From NCBI GenBank assembly GCA_963722295.1, contig CAVRLB010000004.1, positions 186,001 through 250,000 of the forward strand: DNA of 64,000 nucleotides. The letters are read 5' to 3'. The position numbers were made by a program, and so were the translations under genes. Positions 26,133 through 35,343 of the stretch are shown piece by piece (position 1 is the first letter of the stretch; every line of letters starts with the position of its first letter). The stretch is from Brooklawnia sp032229645 (lineage in GTDB: Bacteria; Actinomycetota; Actinomycetes; Propionibacteriales; Propionibacteriaceae). The notes beneath the pieces were generated by a model. The model had not been told where the DNA came from, did not search any database, and was given only the letters and a program-made list of their open reading frames with translations.

Positions 26133-26624
26133 ATGGCTGCAGACAGTTCCTTCGATATCGTCAGCAAGGTCGACCGCCAGGAGGTCGACAACGCACTCAA
26201 CCAGGCCGCCCGCGAGGTTCGGCAACGCTTCGACTTCAAGGGCACCGATGCGTCCATCGAGTGGTCGGGCGATCAGATCGCCATGCAGGCCAGCAGCGAG
26301 GAACGTGTCAAGGCGGTCTGGGATGTTTTTCAGACGAAGCTCGTGCGTCGTAGCGTGGACTTGAAGTCTGTGCAGGCCACCGATCCGAAGCTGTCGGGCA
26401 AGCTGTGGCATATGACCGCCGACATGCAGAACGGCATCTCGCAGGACAACGCGAAGAAAATCTCCAAGCTGATCCGCGATGAGGGCCCCAAGGGCGCCAA
26501 GGCGCAGATCCAGGGGGACGAGCTGCGGGTGAGCTCCAAGTCGCGCGACGCCCTGCAGCAGGTGCAGAAGCTGATCAAGGACGCGGACTTCGAGTTCGCG
26601 GTGCAGTTCGTCAACTACCGCTGA
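26133..26624 (+). CDS. YajQ family nucleotide-binding protein
   Basis: A 163-residue UPF0234/YajQ protein, starting MAADSSFDIVSKVDRQEVDNALNQA and ending FEFAVQFVNYR, both diagnostic of the family. It has two ferredoxin-like domains, with FDFKGTDASIEW near residues 33-44. Some homologues bind cyclic di-GMP and act in signalling; others are reported to bind RNA. Here no partner is evident. AGGA precedes the ATG. It is followed by repeat family A copy 2 and the convergent kinase gene. Confidence 0.93.
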   Translation: MAADSSFDIVSKVDRQEVDNALNQAAREVRQRFDFKGTDASIEWSGDQIAMQASSEERVKAVWDVFQTKLVRRSVDLKSVQATDPKLSGKLWHMTADMQNGISQDNAKKISKLIRDEGPKGAKAQIQGDELRVSSKSRDALQQVQKLIKDADFEFAVQFVNYR

Positions 26625-26682
26625 CCGTCGCTGCAGCCCCTGCGGCCACCGCCCGGGGGTACCGCCGACCATGTGAGGCTAG

Positions 26683-26738
26683 GCCTGAATCCACCGATGG
26701 GCGCCGTCGCAGCAGGCGGAAAATCGGTGGACTCAGGC
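26683..26738 (+). repeat. Dispersed palindromic repeat family A, copy 2
   Basis: GCCTGAATCCACCGAT (26683-26698) against ATCGGTGGACTCAGGC (26723-26738), one mismatch, with centre GGGCGCCGTCGCAGCAGGCGG. It lies in the gap between the convergent yajQ and ABC1-kinase genes, and its right end reaches the stop codon of the kinase gene. Confidence 0.85.
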
Positions 26739-28702
26739 TAGGCACGGCGGCCGAAGACCATCGCAACACTGCGCAGCGCAAGGATGAAGCCGCTGAAGCC
26801 GAGCAGGAATCCGAGGATGTCGAAGAGCCGGTAACCATCGAGTTGGGGCCCGCCCGGAGCGGTCACCAGCAAGATCGCGCCGATCACCGCGAAACCGGCC
26901 AGGACCGCGACCACCACCTGATTGGCCAGGCTGGTCAGGAAGGCTTGATCGTCGGGATGCGAGACCACGCGGGTGTGCGTCGTGAATCGTCCGGACGCGA
27001 GGTCTTCGGTGATGCGGTTGATCCGCCTCGGCAGGTGACTGACCAGCGGCACCAACCGAACCGCCTGATTCGCGATCTGCTTCTTGGCTCCCTGGGGCCC
27101 GATATCTCCGATCACACCGCGAGCCTGATCCCGAGCCGTCTCGATAAGGTCCAGGGACGGGTTGAGCAGCTTCAGCGTGCCTTCGAGCGCGCCCAGCGAG
27201 CGGAGCGCAAGCGCGATATTGCCCGGTACGCTCATGCCCTCATTGAGCACCAGCCGAAGCAGCTGGGTGAAGAAGGCCAAGGTGGTGCCGGCGGCTCCGG
27301 CGCGCACCTGCGTGATGATCGTGCCCAACTGCCGTTGCAGGTCGTGCTCGTCGAGCCGGCCATCGTGATCGAGCAGTTCGAGCACCGCGTCGGTGGCCAG
27401 CGCCGGATCGTCCGAATCGACCGACCACAGCAGTAGACCGAGGTTGCGCCGGGCGGTCGCGTCCAGTTTCCCGACCGAACCGTAGTCGAGCAGGCCGACC
27501 GCTCCGTCCGGCCAGACCAGCACATTGCCGGCATGCAGATCGGCGTGGAAGAGACCCTGATCGAGGATCTGGCCGAGCACCGCCTTCAGCAGCACCGTCG
27601 CCGATTCTTCGCGGGTCCGCAGAGACATCGCCGCGATGATCTCGCCGGCACGGGAGACCGGCACACCGTCGAAGCGCTCCATCACGATCACGCGCTCGCT
27701 GCACAGCTCGCCATGCACCTCCGGCACCCGCACCCCGGCGGCAACCAGCCGCGGACGCAGCGACTCCATATTGGAGACCTCGACGGTGAAGTCGAGTTCG
27801 TTGTGAACCGAATCCGCGAAGCCGCCGACTATCTCGCTGACGCCCAGCTTGCGCGCCCACTCCGCGTTGCGGTCCAAGGTCAGGGCGAGGCGGCGCAGTA
27901 TTTGCAGATCGATGGCAACCTGCTCAGGGGCGCCGGTTCGCTGCACCTTGGCGACAACCTGCTGCTCGCCGTCCAATGTCGCCGCGTGAACCTGCGCGAG
28001 CGAGGCGGAGGCGAGCGGCGTGGGGTCGACATCCAGTCTGCCAAGCTGATCGCCCAACTGTTCTTCCAGCATCGTTTGCACCAGCTCATAGGACTCGGGT
28101 TCGGCCTCGCTGGTCAGCCTCGACAGTTGGCCGATGTACTCCGGCGGAAGCAGATCGCTTCGGGTCGACAGCAGCTGTCCGAGTTTGACGAAGGTGACCC
28201 CGGCATCCTCCATGGCCAACCGCACTGATTCTGCGGTGCTCGGCCCGACGTTCAGCACGCCGCGCAGCGGAGCGGTCAAGCCCCGCCTGAACAAGATGAC
28301 CATGATCTGCAAGTAGCGTCTGGTTCTGCGGAACCGCGCACCCCAACCGGTCAAGAGCACCCGTAGCGGAGGCGTCGAGCCGGTCGGGATGATTACTTCG
28401 AGCACCATCAGCACGAGCATTCCGAGAGCGAACACCCCGAGCGCCAGCCCGACCATCACTACTGTGAGCGCAACAATATCGGACGTCGAAGTACCGCTCA
28501 GATCGGCGCGTTCGCTGAAGTGGACGACCAGCGGGCCCAGCGCGCCGAAGATCACGATGACCACGAGGAGCGCGCGGACGACCGAGACCTGGATACCCAG
28601 CACTCGCTTGCTTGTTCGTGCCACCAGCAGCGTGACCAGGCCCAGGGTGACCAGGCTGTAGATCGCCGCCGCGCCCTGCCCCACGATGTCCCAGAAGCTC
28701 AT
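26738..28702 (-). CDS. ABC1/UbiB-family atypical kinase
   Basis: A 654-residue membrane-associated UbiB/AarF-type protein. The N-terminus has three hydrophobic segments (residues about 6-110). The kinase-like core carries the family KxGQ motif (FVKLGQLLSTRSDLLPPEYI), an invariant lysine in VVAKVQR, HADLHAGN and the metal-binding DYG in GLLDYGSVG. Two more membrane helices end the protein (VVAVLAGFAVIGAILLV and LFDILGFLLGFSGFILAL). In proteobacteria such proteins support ubiquinone synthesis; here menaquinone would be the quinone, so the role is open. ATG at 28702 behind GGAGGG. Thirteen bases after the S4 gene. Confidence 0.9.
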   Translation of the reverse strand: MSFWDIVGQGAAAIYSLVTLGLVTLLVARTSKRVLGIQVSVVRALLVVIVIFGALGPLVVHFSERADLSGTSTSDIVALTVVMVGLALGVFALGMLVLMVLEVIIPTGSTPPLRVLLTGWGARFRRTRRYLQIMVILFRRGLTAPLRGVLNVGPSTAESVRLAMEDAGVTFVKLGQLLSTRSDLLPPEYIGQLSRLTSEAEPESYELVQTMLEEQLGDQLGRLDVDPTPLASASLAQVHAATLDGEQQVVAKVQRTGAPEQVAIDLQILRRLALTLDRNAEWARKLGVSEIVGGFADSVHNELDFTVEVSNMESLRPRLVAAGVRVPEVHGELCSERVIVMERFDGVPVSRAGEIIAAMSLRTREESATVLLKAVLGQILDQGLFHADLHAGNVLVWPDGAVGLLDYGSVGKLDATARRNLGLLLWSVDSDDPALATDAVLELLDHDGRLDEHDLQRQLGTIITQVRAGAAGTTLAFFTQLLRLVLNEGMSVPGNIALALRSLGALEGTLKLLNPSLDLIETARDQARGVIGDIGPQGAKKQIANQAVRLVPLVSHLPRRINRITEDLASGRFTTHTRVVSHPDDQAFLTSLANQVVVAVLAGFAVIGAILLVTAPGGPQLDGYRLFDILGFLLGFSGFILALRSVAMVFGRRA

Positions 28703-28715
28703 GGCACCCTCCAGT

Positions 28716-28937
28716 TCAGCCCACCCGCACCGATGTTTCAAAGGCCTGGGTGATCACGGTGATTACCTCGCCGCCGTGCAGCTGACGGCCCCGCCGGGTC
28801 TCGGTCTGACCATCAACCTCGACGTCACCGGCCTCGATCATCTCGCGGGCGTGCGCACCCGATTCGGCAATGCCCGCATATTTCAGGAATTGTCCGAGCC
28901 GGATCGTGCCGCCGACCTCTACCGTTTCGATGCTCAT
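28716..28937 (-). CDS. S4-domain RNA-binding protein
   Basis: A 73-residue protein that is essentially one S4 domain (IRLGQFLKYAGIAESGAHAREMIEAGDVEVDGQTETRRGRQL), like YbcJ/YaaA/RlbA. It probably binds structured RNA, possibly ribosomal. The ATG at 28937 with AAGGA upstream is chosen; a longer in-frame start lacks conservation. In an operon with the ABC1 kinase. Confidence 0.85.
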   Translation of the reverse strand: MSIETVEVGGTIRLGQFLKYAGIAESGAHAREMIEAGDVEVDGQTETRRGRQLHGGEVITVITQAFETSVRVG

Positions 28938-29025
28938 CTGCCGATCCTTCCACATCGCACCGACAGCGCTTGGGGATCGCGTCGATGGTTTCGGCCCGGA
29001 GCCGGACACCACCAACCCTGCCAAC

Positions 29026-29466
29026 TCACGAACCGAGATGCTCCGGCAACACGATCAGCAGCGTGCCCACGAACAGCAGCAGTGCGCAGACGATCGTCCA
29101 CAGCACCGGCAGCGGATCGGTCGGCGGCTCGACGGTGGACGAGACCGCGATGATCCCCACCAGTACGCTGACCAGAGGTATCGCGAGCAGGCAGGCTGCC
29201 CCGGCGCGCACTCGTCCGGCGTCCTTGAGTACCGAGCCGATGCTGCCCACCCAGCCGACCAGTGCCGCCAGCGCGGCGAAACCGACCAGCCAGATACCGA
29301 CCCGTTGGGCGGCGATCCGAGTCGCGTCCGCCAACCAGCTGTTGAGCAGCAGAATCGCGACGATTCCCAGCACGACCGCCGTCCACCAGCCGATCACCGC
29401 TATCCATGCGGGACGGTTGCGGAAATCCGTCTTGCGTCGTGTCCGACTGGCCGGCCTCTTGCTCAC
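29026..29466 (-). CDS. Four-helix membrane protein of unknown function
   Basis: A 146-residue protein with a basic N-terminus (MSKRPASRTRRKTDFRNR) and four hydrophobic segments, near residues 20-42, 54-76, 85-107 and 117-140. I recognise no family. Start is GTG at 29466, 43 bp from the divergent exonuclease gene. Probably co-transcribed with the S4 and kinase genes downstream (88-bp gap). Confidence 0.7.
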   Translation of the reverse strand: MSKRPASRTRRKTDFRNRPAWIAVIGWWTAVVLGIVAILLLNSWLADATRIAAQRVGIWLVGFAALAALVGWVGSIGSVLKDAGRVRAGAACLLAIPLVSVLVGIIAVSSTVEPPTDPLPVLWTIVCALLLFVGTLLIVLPEHLGS

Positions 29467-29509
29467 GTCTGCGAGCTTAGACTCGGGTGCCTTCGTCTAT
29501 GGTGACGCC

Positions 29510-30415
29510 ATGCGCATCGCCACACACAACGTCAACGGGATCCGGGCAGCTCAGCGGCGAGGCATCGCAGGATGGCGCGACGAGCGCATGCCGAGCGTCA
29601 TCGCGCTGCAGGAGGTCCGCTGCGCACCCGATCAGCTGCCGCTCGAGGCCTTCGGGGACTATCACGTCGCCTACGATCCCGGGACGCTGGCCGGACGCAA
29701 CGGAGTCGCAGTGCTCACCCGCGAACCGGTGGCAGCGGTGCGCGCCTGGGGCCCGCATGCCCTGTCCTGGGCGCCGGGGCAGGTGCCGGTGCTCGCTGAG
29801 GTGACCGAAGACGTCACGCTGGCGCGGGAGCTACGCGGGTTCGTCGCGGAAGGCCGCTATCTGGAGGTCGACCTGGCCTCGGCACCACTGACGATCGCCA
29901 GCGTCTACGTGCCGAAGGGCGACTCGCCACTCGCCCCGCGGGACCCCGCCACCGCGCGGGGCGCGCAGCTGCGCTACGAACGCAAGATGGCGTTCCTGGC
30001 CGGCTTCGCCAGGCAGTTGAAGCGGGCAAGGCTGGCGGCTGCGGCGCGCGGTCGCGAATACCTGGTGATGGGCGATTTCAACATCGCGCATACACGCTAC
30101 GACGTGCGAAACTGGCGCGGCAACCAGAAGTCGGCCGGATTCCTGCCCGAAGAACGCGAATGGTTCGCCTCGATCGTCTCGCCACGTACCCTGGTGGACG
30201 TGATGCGTCGGCTGCATCCGGACGCCGATGGACCCTACTCGTGGTGGAGCTGGCGAGGCAAGGCCTTCGACTCCGACACCGGCTGGCGGATCGACTATCA
30301 ACTGGCGACGCCACGCCTGGCAAAGCTGGCGACCACCGGTGGCACCGACAAGGAGCCTTCTTATGAGGCTCGGATCAGCGATCACGCGCCCGTGGTCATC
30401 GACTACCAGATCTGA
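29510..30415 (+). CDS. Exodeoxyribonuclease III / AP endonuclease
   Basis: A 301-residue XthA-type nuclease of base excision repair that cuts DNA at abasic sites and trims 3' ends. Motifs of the EEP fold: MRIATHNVNGIRAA, IALQEVRC (metal-binding E), GRNGVAVLTR, MGDFNIAH, YSWWSWRGKAFDSDTGWRIDY and ISDHAPVVIDYQI (catalytic D/H). The ATG at 29510 follows TATGGT by 6 bp, so the message may be leaderless; no Shine-Dalgarno sequence is seen. Followed by the 81-bp tandem repeat array. Confidence 0.94.
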   Translation: MRIATHNVNGIRAAQRRGIAGWRDERMPSVIALQEVRCAPDQLPLEAFGDYHVAYDPGTLAGRNGVAVLTREPVAAVRAWGPHALSWAPGQVPVLAEVTEDVTLARELRGFVAEGRYLEVDLASAPLTIASVYVPKGDSPLAPRDPATARGAQLRYERKMAFLAGFARQLKRARLAAAARGREYLVMGDFNIAHTRYDVRNWRGNQKSAGFLPEEREWFASIVSPRTLVDVMRRLHPDADGPYSWWSWRGKAFDSDTGWRIDYQLATPRLAKLATTGGTDKEPSYEARISDHAPVVIDYQI

Positions 30416-30470
30416 GCAGCCCGCACGCTTGAGCCGGGCGGACGACGCCCCACCGGATCTAAGATCTGAC

Positions 30471-30756
30471 AGCGACTACCGAAAAGCGCGTTGGCTAGCG
30501 AACTTCCGGCAGCGTCCGTTACTCTCGGCAGCCGCTGACGGGCGGGCCGTGCAGACCGGCAGCCGCTGCAACTATCGGCAGCCGCTACAGGAGACCACGC
30601 AACTCTCGGCAGCCGCTGACGGGCCGGCCGCACAGACCGGCAGCCGCTGCAACTATCGGCAGCCGCTACAGGAGACCACGCAACTCTCGGCAGCCGCTGA
30701 CGGGCGGGCCGTGCAGACCGGCAGCCGCTGCAACTATCGGCAGCCGCTAAGAGACC
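30471..30756. repeat. 81-bp tandem repeat array (family C, cluster 2)
   Basis: From about 30519 there are 2.9 copies of an 81-bp unit (the block CTCTCGGCAGCCGCTGACGG starts at 30522, 30603 and 30684). Each unit has three CGGCAGCCGCT cores. Copies differ at only a few positions. The 50 bp before it (30471-30518) hold older-looking forms: CAGCGACTACCGAAA, GGCTAGCGAA and TTCCGGCAGCG. It fills the 350-bp gap between two convergent genes. A frame open through it gives repetitive SAAADGRA-like peptides and is not a credible gene. Confidence 0.9.
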
Positions 30757-30765
30757 GGGGGCGAC

Positions 30766-31710
30766 TCAGCCCCCGAACCGGGACGCCACCACCGCCGGGT
30801 CCACATCCTCGATGCGCTGGTACGACCACTGCGGGCTCTGGTCCTTGTCGACCATCTTCGCCCGGACACCCTCGACGAAGTCGGCCGGATTCGCCATGAA
30901 GCCGGCCGCCAGCCGCCGGTCCTGATCGAATACCTCGGCGACCTCGGCCAGCCGCCGGGCGTTGCGGACCGCCTGCAGCGCCACCCAAACAGACAACGGG
31001 TTGCGTTCCCGGATAATGGCCGCCGCAGCCCGGGCATCCCGATCGGGATGAGACTCCAGCGCGGCCATGATCGCAGGCGCACTATCCGCGCCGAAACACT
31101 CGTCGATCCAGTCTCTCGAACCGGCCAGAGCCGAATCGCCGGGATCAGCGCAGCCATCGCACTTGGTCATCAATCCGGCCCAATAGGCACCGGCGCCATT
31201 GATGGTCTCACCGCTCATCGCCAGGTACTCGCCGAGGTGTCCGGGCGTGCGGGAAAGCTCGAAACAGACGCCGACATCGGGCCACAGTCCGATCGCGGTC
31301 TCAGGCATCGCCCAGCGGCTGCCCACCTCACCGATGCTGGTCGTGTTGTGCAGTCCGATACCCAGTCCCGCCCCCATCGAGATTCCGGACAGGTGCGAGG
31401 TGACCGGCTTCGGGTAGTAGGCGATGAACTGCTCCAACTCGTACTCGGCGTTCAAGAAGTCCAGCGCCCGGTCGGCATGACCGGCGACGATCTCGTCGCG
31501 CAGCGCCCGCACATCGGCGCCGGCGCAGAAACCACGCTCGCCCGCGCCGCGCAGGACGACCCGTTCGACGCTGTCATCGTCCACCCAGGAGTGCAGGATC
31601 TGCGACATGCGGTCGACCATCTCGCGGGTCACCGCATTGATCCGCTCCGGACGATTCAGCACCAAGGTGCCGGTGCCATCGGAGATCTCGCTCAGGATCG
31701 TGCTCGCCAT
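30766..31710 (-). CDS. Enoyl-CoA hydratase / 3-hydroxyisobutyryl-CoA hydrolase family protein
   Basis: A 314-residue crotonase-fold protein. The oxyanion-hole segments are RGAGERGFCAGADVRAL and HLSGISMGAGLGIGLH; RWAMPETAIGLWPDVGVCFELSR fits the HIBCH/ECH-2 branch, which hydrolyses 3-hydroxyisobutyryl-CoA in valine breakdown. The start is ATG 31710 (MASTILSEISDG) behind GGAGG. It begins 4 bases after the mptB-like stop, so the two are in one transcript, though their functions are unrelated. Confidence 0.82.
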   Translation of the reverse strand: MASTILSEISDGTGTLVLNRPERINAVTREMVDRMSQILHSWVDDDSVERVVLRGAGERGFCAGADVRALRDEIVAGHADRALDFLNAEYELEQFIAYYPKPVTSHLSGISMGAGLGIGLHNTTSIGEVGSRWAMPETAIGLWPDVGVCFELSRTPGHLGEYLAMSGETINGAGAYWAGLMTKCDGCADPGDSALAGSRDWIDECFGADSAPAIMAALESHPDRDARAAAAIIRERNPLSVWVALQAVRNARRLAEVAEVFDQDRRLAAGFMANPADFVEGVRAKMVDKDQSPQWSYQRIEDVDPAVVASRFGG

Positions 31711-31714
31711 CGAT

Positions 31715-33268
31715 TCAATCCTCCTGCAACTCGATATGGTCGGCGCCCGCGGGGATCTTGCGGCGCCGGTCGCCCACTCCGGGCGACTGGTCACGGTGGG
31801 TCCGCGCCAGCCAGCCGATACCGGCGGCCGCGGCAAACCCGAATGCCATGGCGTCATTGCGCCACGACATGTTGATGCCGTTGTAGCAAAGCAAGACCAC
31901 CGTGGTCCAGATGGCCACGTTCACCACCCGGCGCGGCGGATCGGCCAGCGGCAGCAGCAGACCACCCCACAGCACGTACCAACTGCGCACCGCGGGCAGC
32001 GCCAGTGCCGCCGTCAGATAGCCCAAAGCCAAGAAGAGCAGCGGACGCGTTCTGGCGATGGTCACGGCCATCACCGCGATCAATACTCCGGCAAGCACCA
32101 CCCCGACGACACGCGAGACGGTGATCGCCGCCCACCCACTCGGATCGAGGTTGAAAAGGTTGAGCACCAGCTGGATCGCCTGGCCGATAACGGTGAATGG
32201 CGCGATCGTCAACACCCGGCCCGGCACGCTGACCGCGTTGATCCAGCCAAACCCCAGCCCGGTGGCCAACGTCACAAGACAGAACGAGCCGATCGCCACC
32301 GCGAAGCTGGCCAGCACCCTTCCCGCCGTGATGGCGACCTCGCGCAGACTCCAGTTCACCCACGGACGCACCATCAGGGGCAGCGCATAGGCCGCCATGA
32401 TGGCCGGCTGCTTGATCGCGGCGCCGATCCCGACCAACACCGCACCGAGCAGCCACCAGCCGTTGAAGCGACCTTTCGCCGGCAGCAGGGTCACCCACAA
32501 CCCGGCGATGACCAGGCCCATCATCAGCGAGTCGTTGTGCGCGCCGCCGACGAAGTCGATCACCAGCACCGGGTTGAGGGTTGCGAACCAGGCGGCGAAC
32601 GCCGGGTCGGCCCCGCGAATACGAGCGATCCGCGGAATCAGCAACCCGATCAGACCGACCCCGATGACCGACAGGCTGCGCATCGCAACCGCCGAGGCAT
32701 AGGGACGAAAACCCAGCAGATCCACGATCAGGTGCTGCAGCTGCAAGGCGAGCGGACCATAGGGAGCCGGGGTATCACGCCAAACCCAGGAGACCTGATC
32801 CGCGAATGAGCCGGGCAGCACCGCCGGACCGGCCTCGTAGGGGTTGATGTGGTTATGGATCAGCCATCCTTGAGCCGCATAGCTATAGGCGTCGTGGCTG
32901 AAGATCGGTGGCGCGAGCAGGAACGGCGCTCCCCAGATCAGCAGAATCGCCCAATGCCGTACGTGGTTGTATGCGTACCTCTCGGTTTCGCTGGCGTCCA
33001 CCCGGGGACGCAGCCGGAACCAGGCGTCCAGGAGCAGGAAGAGCCCGACCATGGTGAGCAGGGTGCCGCTCAGCTTCGCCGGCCAACCGCTGACCTGGGC
33101 GTCCATCAGCATCTGCCACCATGGCGAATTGCGGGGTAGGTAGGCAGGCGAGAATGCGCCCATGGTGATCAGCACGGTGCCGTAGAAGCCCCGGCGCACG
33201 TTCTTCACGCGCCAGGCCTCGACGATCTTCGCCCAGTGGGTCGCGAACCAACCGGTCACCGGGCGCAT
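31715..33268 (-). CDS. Polyprenol-phosphate-mannose-dependent alpha-(1->6)-mannosyltransferase (MptB-like)
   Basis: A 517-residue GT-C type membrane glycosyltransferase with 12 or so hydrophobic segments. The first large loop has SHDAYSYAAQGWLIHNHINP, the family hallmark, with the acidic residue expected for the polyprenol-phosphate sugar donor. MptB builds the mannan core of lipomannan/lipoarabinomannan in corynebacteria and mycobacteria; other actinobacteria use relatives for lipoglycans or wall mannans. ATG 33268 is preceded by GAGGCG. Divergent from korA. Confidence 0.85.
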   Translation of the reverse strand: MRPVTGWFATHWAKIVEAWRVKNVRRGFYGTVLITMGAFSPAYLPRNSPWWQMLMDAQVSGWPAKLSGTLLTMVGLFLLLDAWFRLRPRVDASETERYAYNHVRHWAILLIWGAPFLLAPPIFSHDAYSYAAQGWLIHNHINPYEAGPAVLPGSFADQVSWVWRDTPAPYGPLALQLQHLIVDLLGFRPYASAVAMRSLSVIGVGLIGLLIPRIARIRGADPAFAAWFATLNPVLVIDFVGGAHNDSLMMGLVIAGLWVTLLPAKGRFNGWWLLGAVLVGIGAAIKQPAIMAAYALPLMVRPWVNWSLREVAITAGRVLASFAVAIGSFCLVTLATGLGFGWINAVSVPGRVLTIAPFTVIGQAIQLVLNLFNLDPSGWAAITVSRVVGVVLAGVLIAVMAVTIARTRPLLFLALGYLTAALALPAVRSWYVLWGGLLLPLADPPRRVVNVAIWTTVVLLCYNGINMSWRNDAMAFGFAAAAGIGWLARTHRDQSPGVGDRRRKIPAGADHIELQED

Positions 33269-33495
33269 CGCCTCAACTCGGGATGGTCTGCGGGCATGCC
33301 GCCAAGCCTACGCCCTGAGTGAACGACGCAGCCGAACAGGGCGTGACGACGGCCAGAAGACGGCTGACTGTTTTCCACAACAACTATCGTAGAAAAAGCG
33401 CGTCCCCCATCACGCGACGCGATTGCTGCCGCGCAAGCAGCACGCGCGTTGCCCGAGGACGACCTCGGCGACGTTTCTAACTGGAGGTTATCGCA

Positions 33496-35343
33496 GTGCC
33501 CGAGCAAGTCAGCAGGGTGGTCGTGCGGTTCGCCGGCGACTCCGGGGACGGCATGCAGCTCACCGGCGGGAGGTTCGGCGCCGAATCCGCGCGCCAAGGC
33601 AACGACATCGTCACGCTGCCCGACTTCCCCGCCGAGATCCGCGCCCCTCAAGGCAGCATCGGTGGTGTCAGCAGCTTCCAGGTGCATTTCGCCGACCGCG
33701 ACATCGTCACTCCGGGCGAAGATCTCGACGTGCTGGTGGCCATGAATCCCGCCGCCTTGAAGGTGCATCTGTCTTCGCTACGCCGCGGCGGCGTACTGAT
33801 AACCGACTCGTCCGAATTCACCAAACGCAATCTCAACCACGCCGGCTACACCGCCGACCCGCTTGCCGACCCAAGCCTGGAGACCAGCTATCAGCTGGTC
33901 AGCCTCGATCTGACAGCGGTCACCGCGGACGCAGTCGCGCCGTTCGGTCTTGGCCGCAAGGCCGTTTCCCGGACGCGCAACATGTTCGCCCTGGGCCTGG
34001 TCAGCTGGCTATATAGCCGCGACATGGAGCCGACTCGTGAATGGCTGCAGAACAAATTCGCGGCCAAGCCCGAGGTGCGCGATGCCAACCTGGCCGCGCT
34101 CGAGGGCGGTTGGAACTTCGGCGAGAACACCGAGACCTTCGCGGTGCGCTACGAGGTGGCGCCGATCGTCCAGACCCCCGGCCAGTACCGCCAGATCTCC
34201 GGGAATCAAGCGACCGCGCTCGGCTTGCTGGCGGCATCTGTGGCCTCCGGGCTGCCGCTCTTCCTGGGCGCCTATCCGATCACCCCTGCCTCCGACCTCT
34301 TGCACGAGCTGAGCAAGCGCAAGGCCTTCGGTGTGCAGACCTTCCAGGCCGAGGACGAGATCGCCGCCGTGGGCGCGGCGCTGGGTGCCTCGTTCGGAGG
34401 CGCGCTCGGGGTTACGACCACCTCCGGCCCGGGCCTGGCGCTCAAGCAGGAAATGATCAATCTCGCGGTGATGACCGAGTTACCGCTGGTGGTCATCGAT
34501 GTGCAGCGTGCCGGCCCGTCCACCGGAATGCCCACCAAGAACGAGCAGTCCGATCTGCTGCAGGCCCTGTGGGGACGCAACGGCGAATCGCCGCTGCCGG
34601 TGATCGCGCCCAGTTCGCCGTCCGAATGCTTCAATGCCGCGTTCGAGGCCTGCCGCATCGCACTGACCCACCGCACTCCGGTGATCATCCTCTCGGACGC
34701 GTACCTGGCCAACGGCTCGGAGCCATGGCTGGTTCCGGACAGCTCGACGCTGCCGGCCATCGATCCGGGCATCGCCACCGAGCCGAACACCGAGCAAGGT
34801 GCCTTCGCGCCGTATCAGCGCGATCCGCTGACGCTCGACCGGCCGTGGGCGCTGCCCGGGACCGCTGGCTTGGAGCACCGGATCGGCGGGCTGGAGAAGT
34901 CCAACGGCATGGGCACGGTCAGCTATGACGGCGAGAACCACGAGACCATGGTCAAGCTGCGCGCCGAGCACATCGCCCGCATCCGGGTGCCCGACGCCGT
35001 CTGGGACGATCCGAGCGGCATCGCCAGGCTCGTCGTGGTCGGTTGGGGATCCACCTGGGGTTCGATCACTGCCGCGGTGCGCCGGGTGCGCGAACTGGGA
35101 GTGCCGATCGCCCAGATTCATGTCGGCAACCTGAACCCACTGCCGGCCAACCTCGGCGCGCTACTGCACAGGGCCGGCCGGGTCATCGTCCCGGAGATCA
35201 ATCTCGGCCAGTTCGCGATGGTTCTGCGGGCGAAATACCTGGTGGACGCCAAGAGCTGGTCGAGAATGCGCGGTCTGCCATTGGGTGTGAGCGAATTGAC
35301 CGAATATCTGCTGAGCGAGGTAGCGGAGGTGCAGCATGTCTGA
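33496..35343 (+). CDS. korA: 2-oxoacid:ferredoxin oxidoreductase, alpha (gamma-alpha fused) subunit
   Basis: A 615-residue subunit joining the gamma domain (residues about 1-190, VVRFAGDSGDGMQLTGGRFG) to the alpha domain (from about 230, GAYPITPASDLLHELSK, then TTTSGPGLALKQEMINLA). This is the mycobacterial KorA form. With KorB it oxidises 2-oxoglutarate (or another 2-oxoacid) to the acyl-CoA and reduces ferredoxin, replacing or adding to 2-oxoglutarate dehydrogenase. The GTG at 33496 has GGAGG upstream. The 227-bp gap to mptB contains a TATCGT-like -10 near 33384 but no clear -35. Confidence 0.9.
   Translation: MPEQVSRVVVRFAGDSGDGMQLTGGRFGAESARQGNDIVTLPDFPAEIRAPQGSIGGVSSFQVHFADRDIVTPGEDLDVLVAMNPAALKVHLSSLRRGGVLITDSSEFTKRNLNHAGYTADPLADPSLETSYQLVSLDLTAVTADAVAPFGLGRKAVSRTRNMFALGLVSWLYSRDMEPTREWLQNKFAAKPEVRDANLAALEGGWNFGENTETFAVRYEVAPIVQTPGQYRQISGNQATALGLLAASVASGLPLFLGAYPITPASDLLHELSKRKAFGVQTFQAEDEIAAVGAALGASFGGALGVTTTSGPGLALKQEMINLAVMTELPLVVIDVQRAGPSTGMPTKNEQSDLLQALWGRNGESPLPVIAPSSPSECFNAAFEACRIALTHRTPVIILSDAYLANGSEPWLVPDSSTLPAIDPGIATEPNTEQGAFAPYQRDPLTLDRPWALPGTAGLEHRIGGLEKSNGMGTVSYDGENHETMVKLRAEHIARIRVPDAVWDDPSGIARLVVVGWGSTWGSITAAVRRVRELGVPIAQIHVGNLNPLPANLGALLHRAGRVIVPEINLGQFAMVLRAKYLVDAKSWSRMRGLPLGVSELTEYLLSEVAEVQHV

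Noticed and set aside
30519..30756. CRISPR array
   Set aside because: Units are 81 bp with whole-unit identity and no variable spacers, and no cas genes are near.
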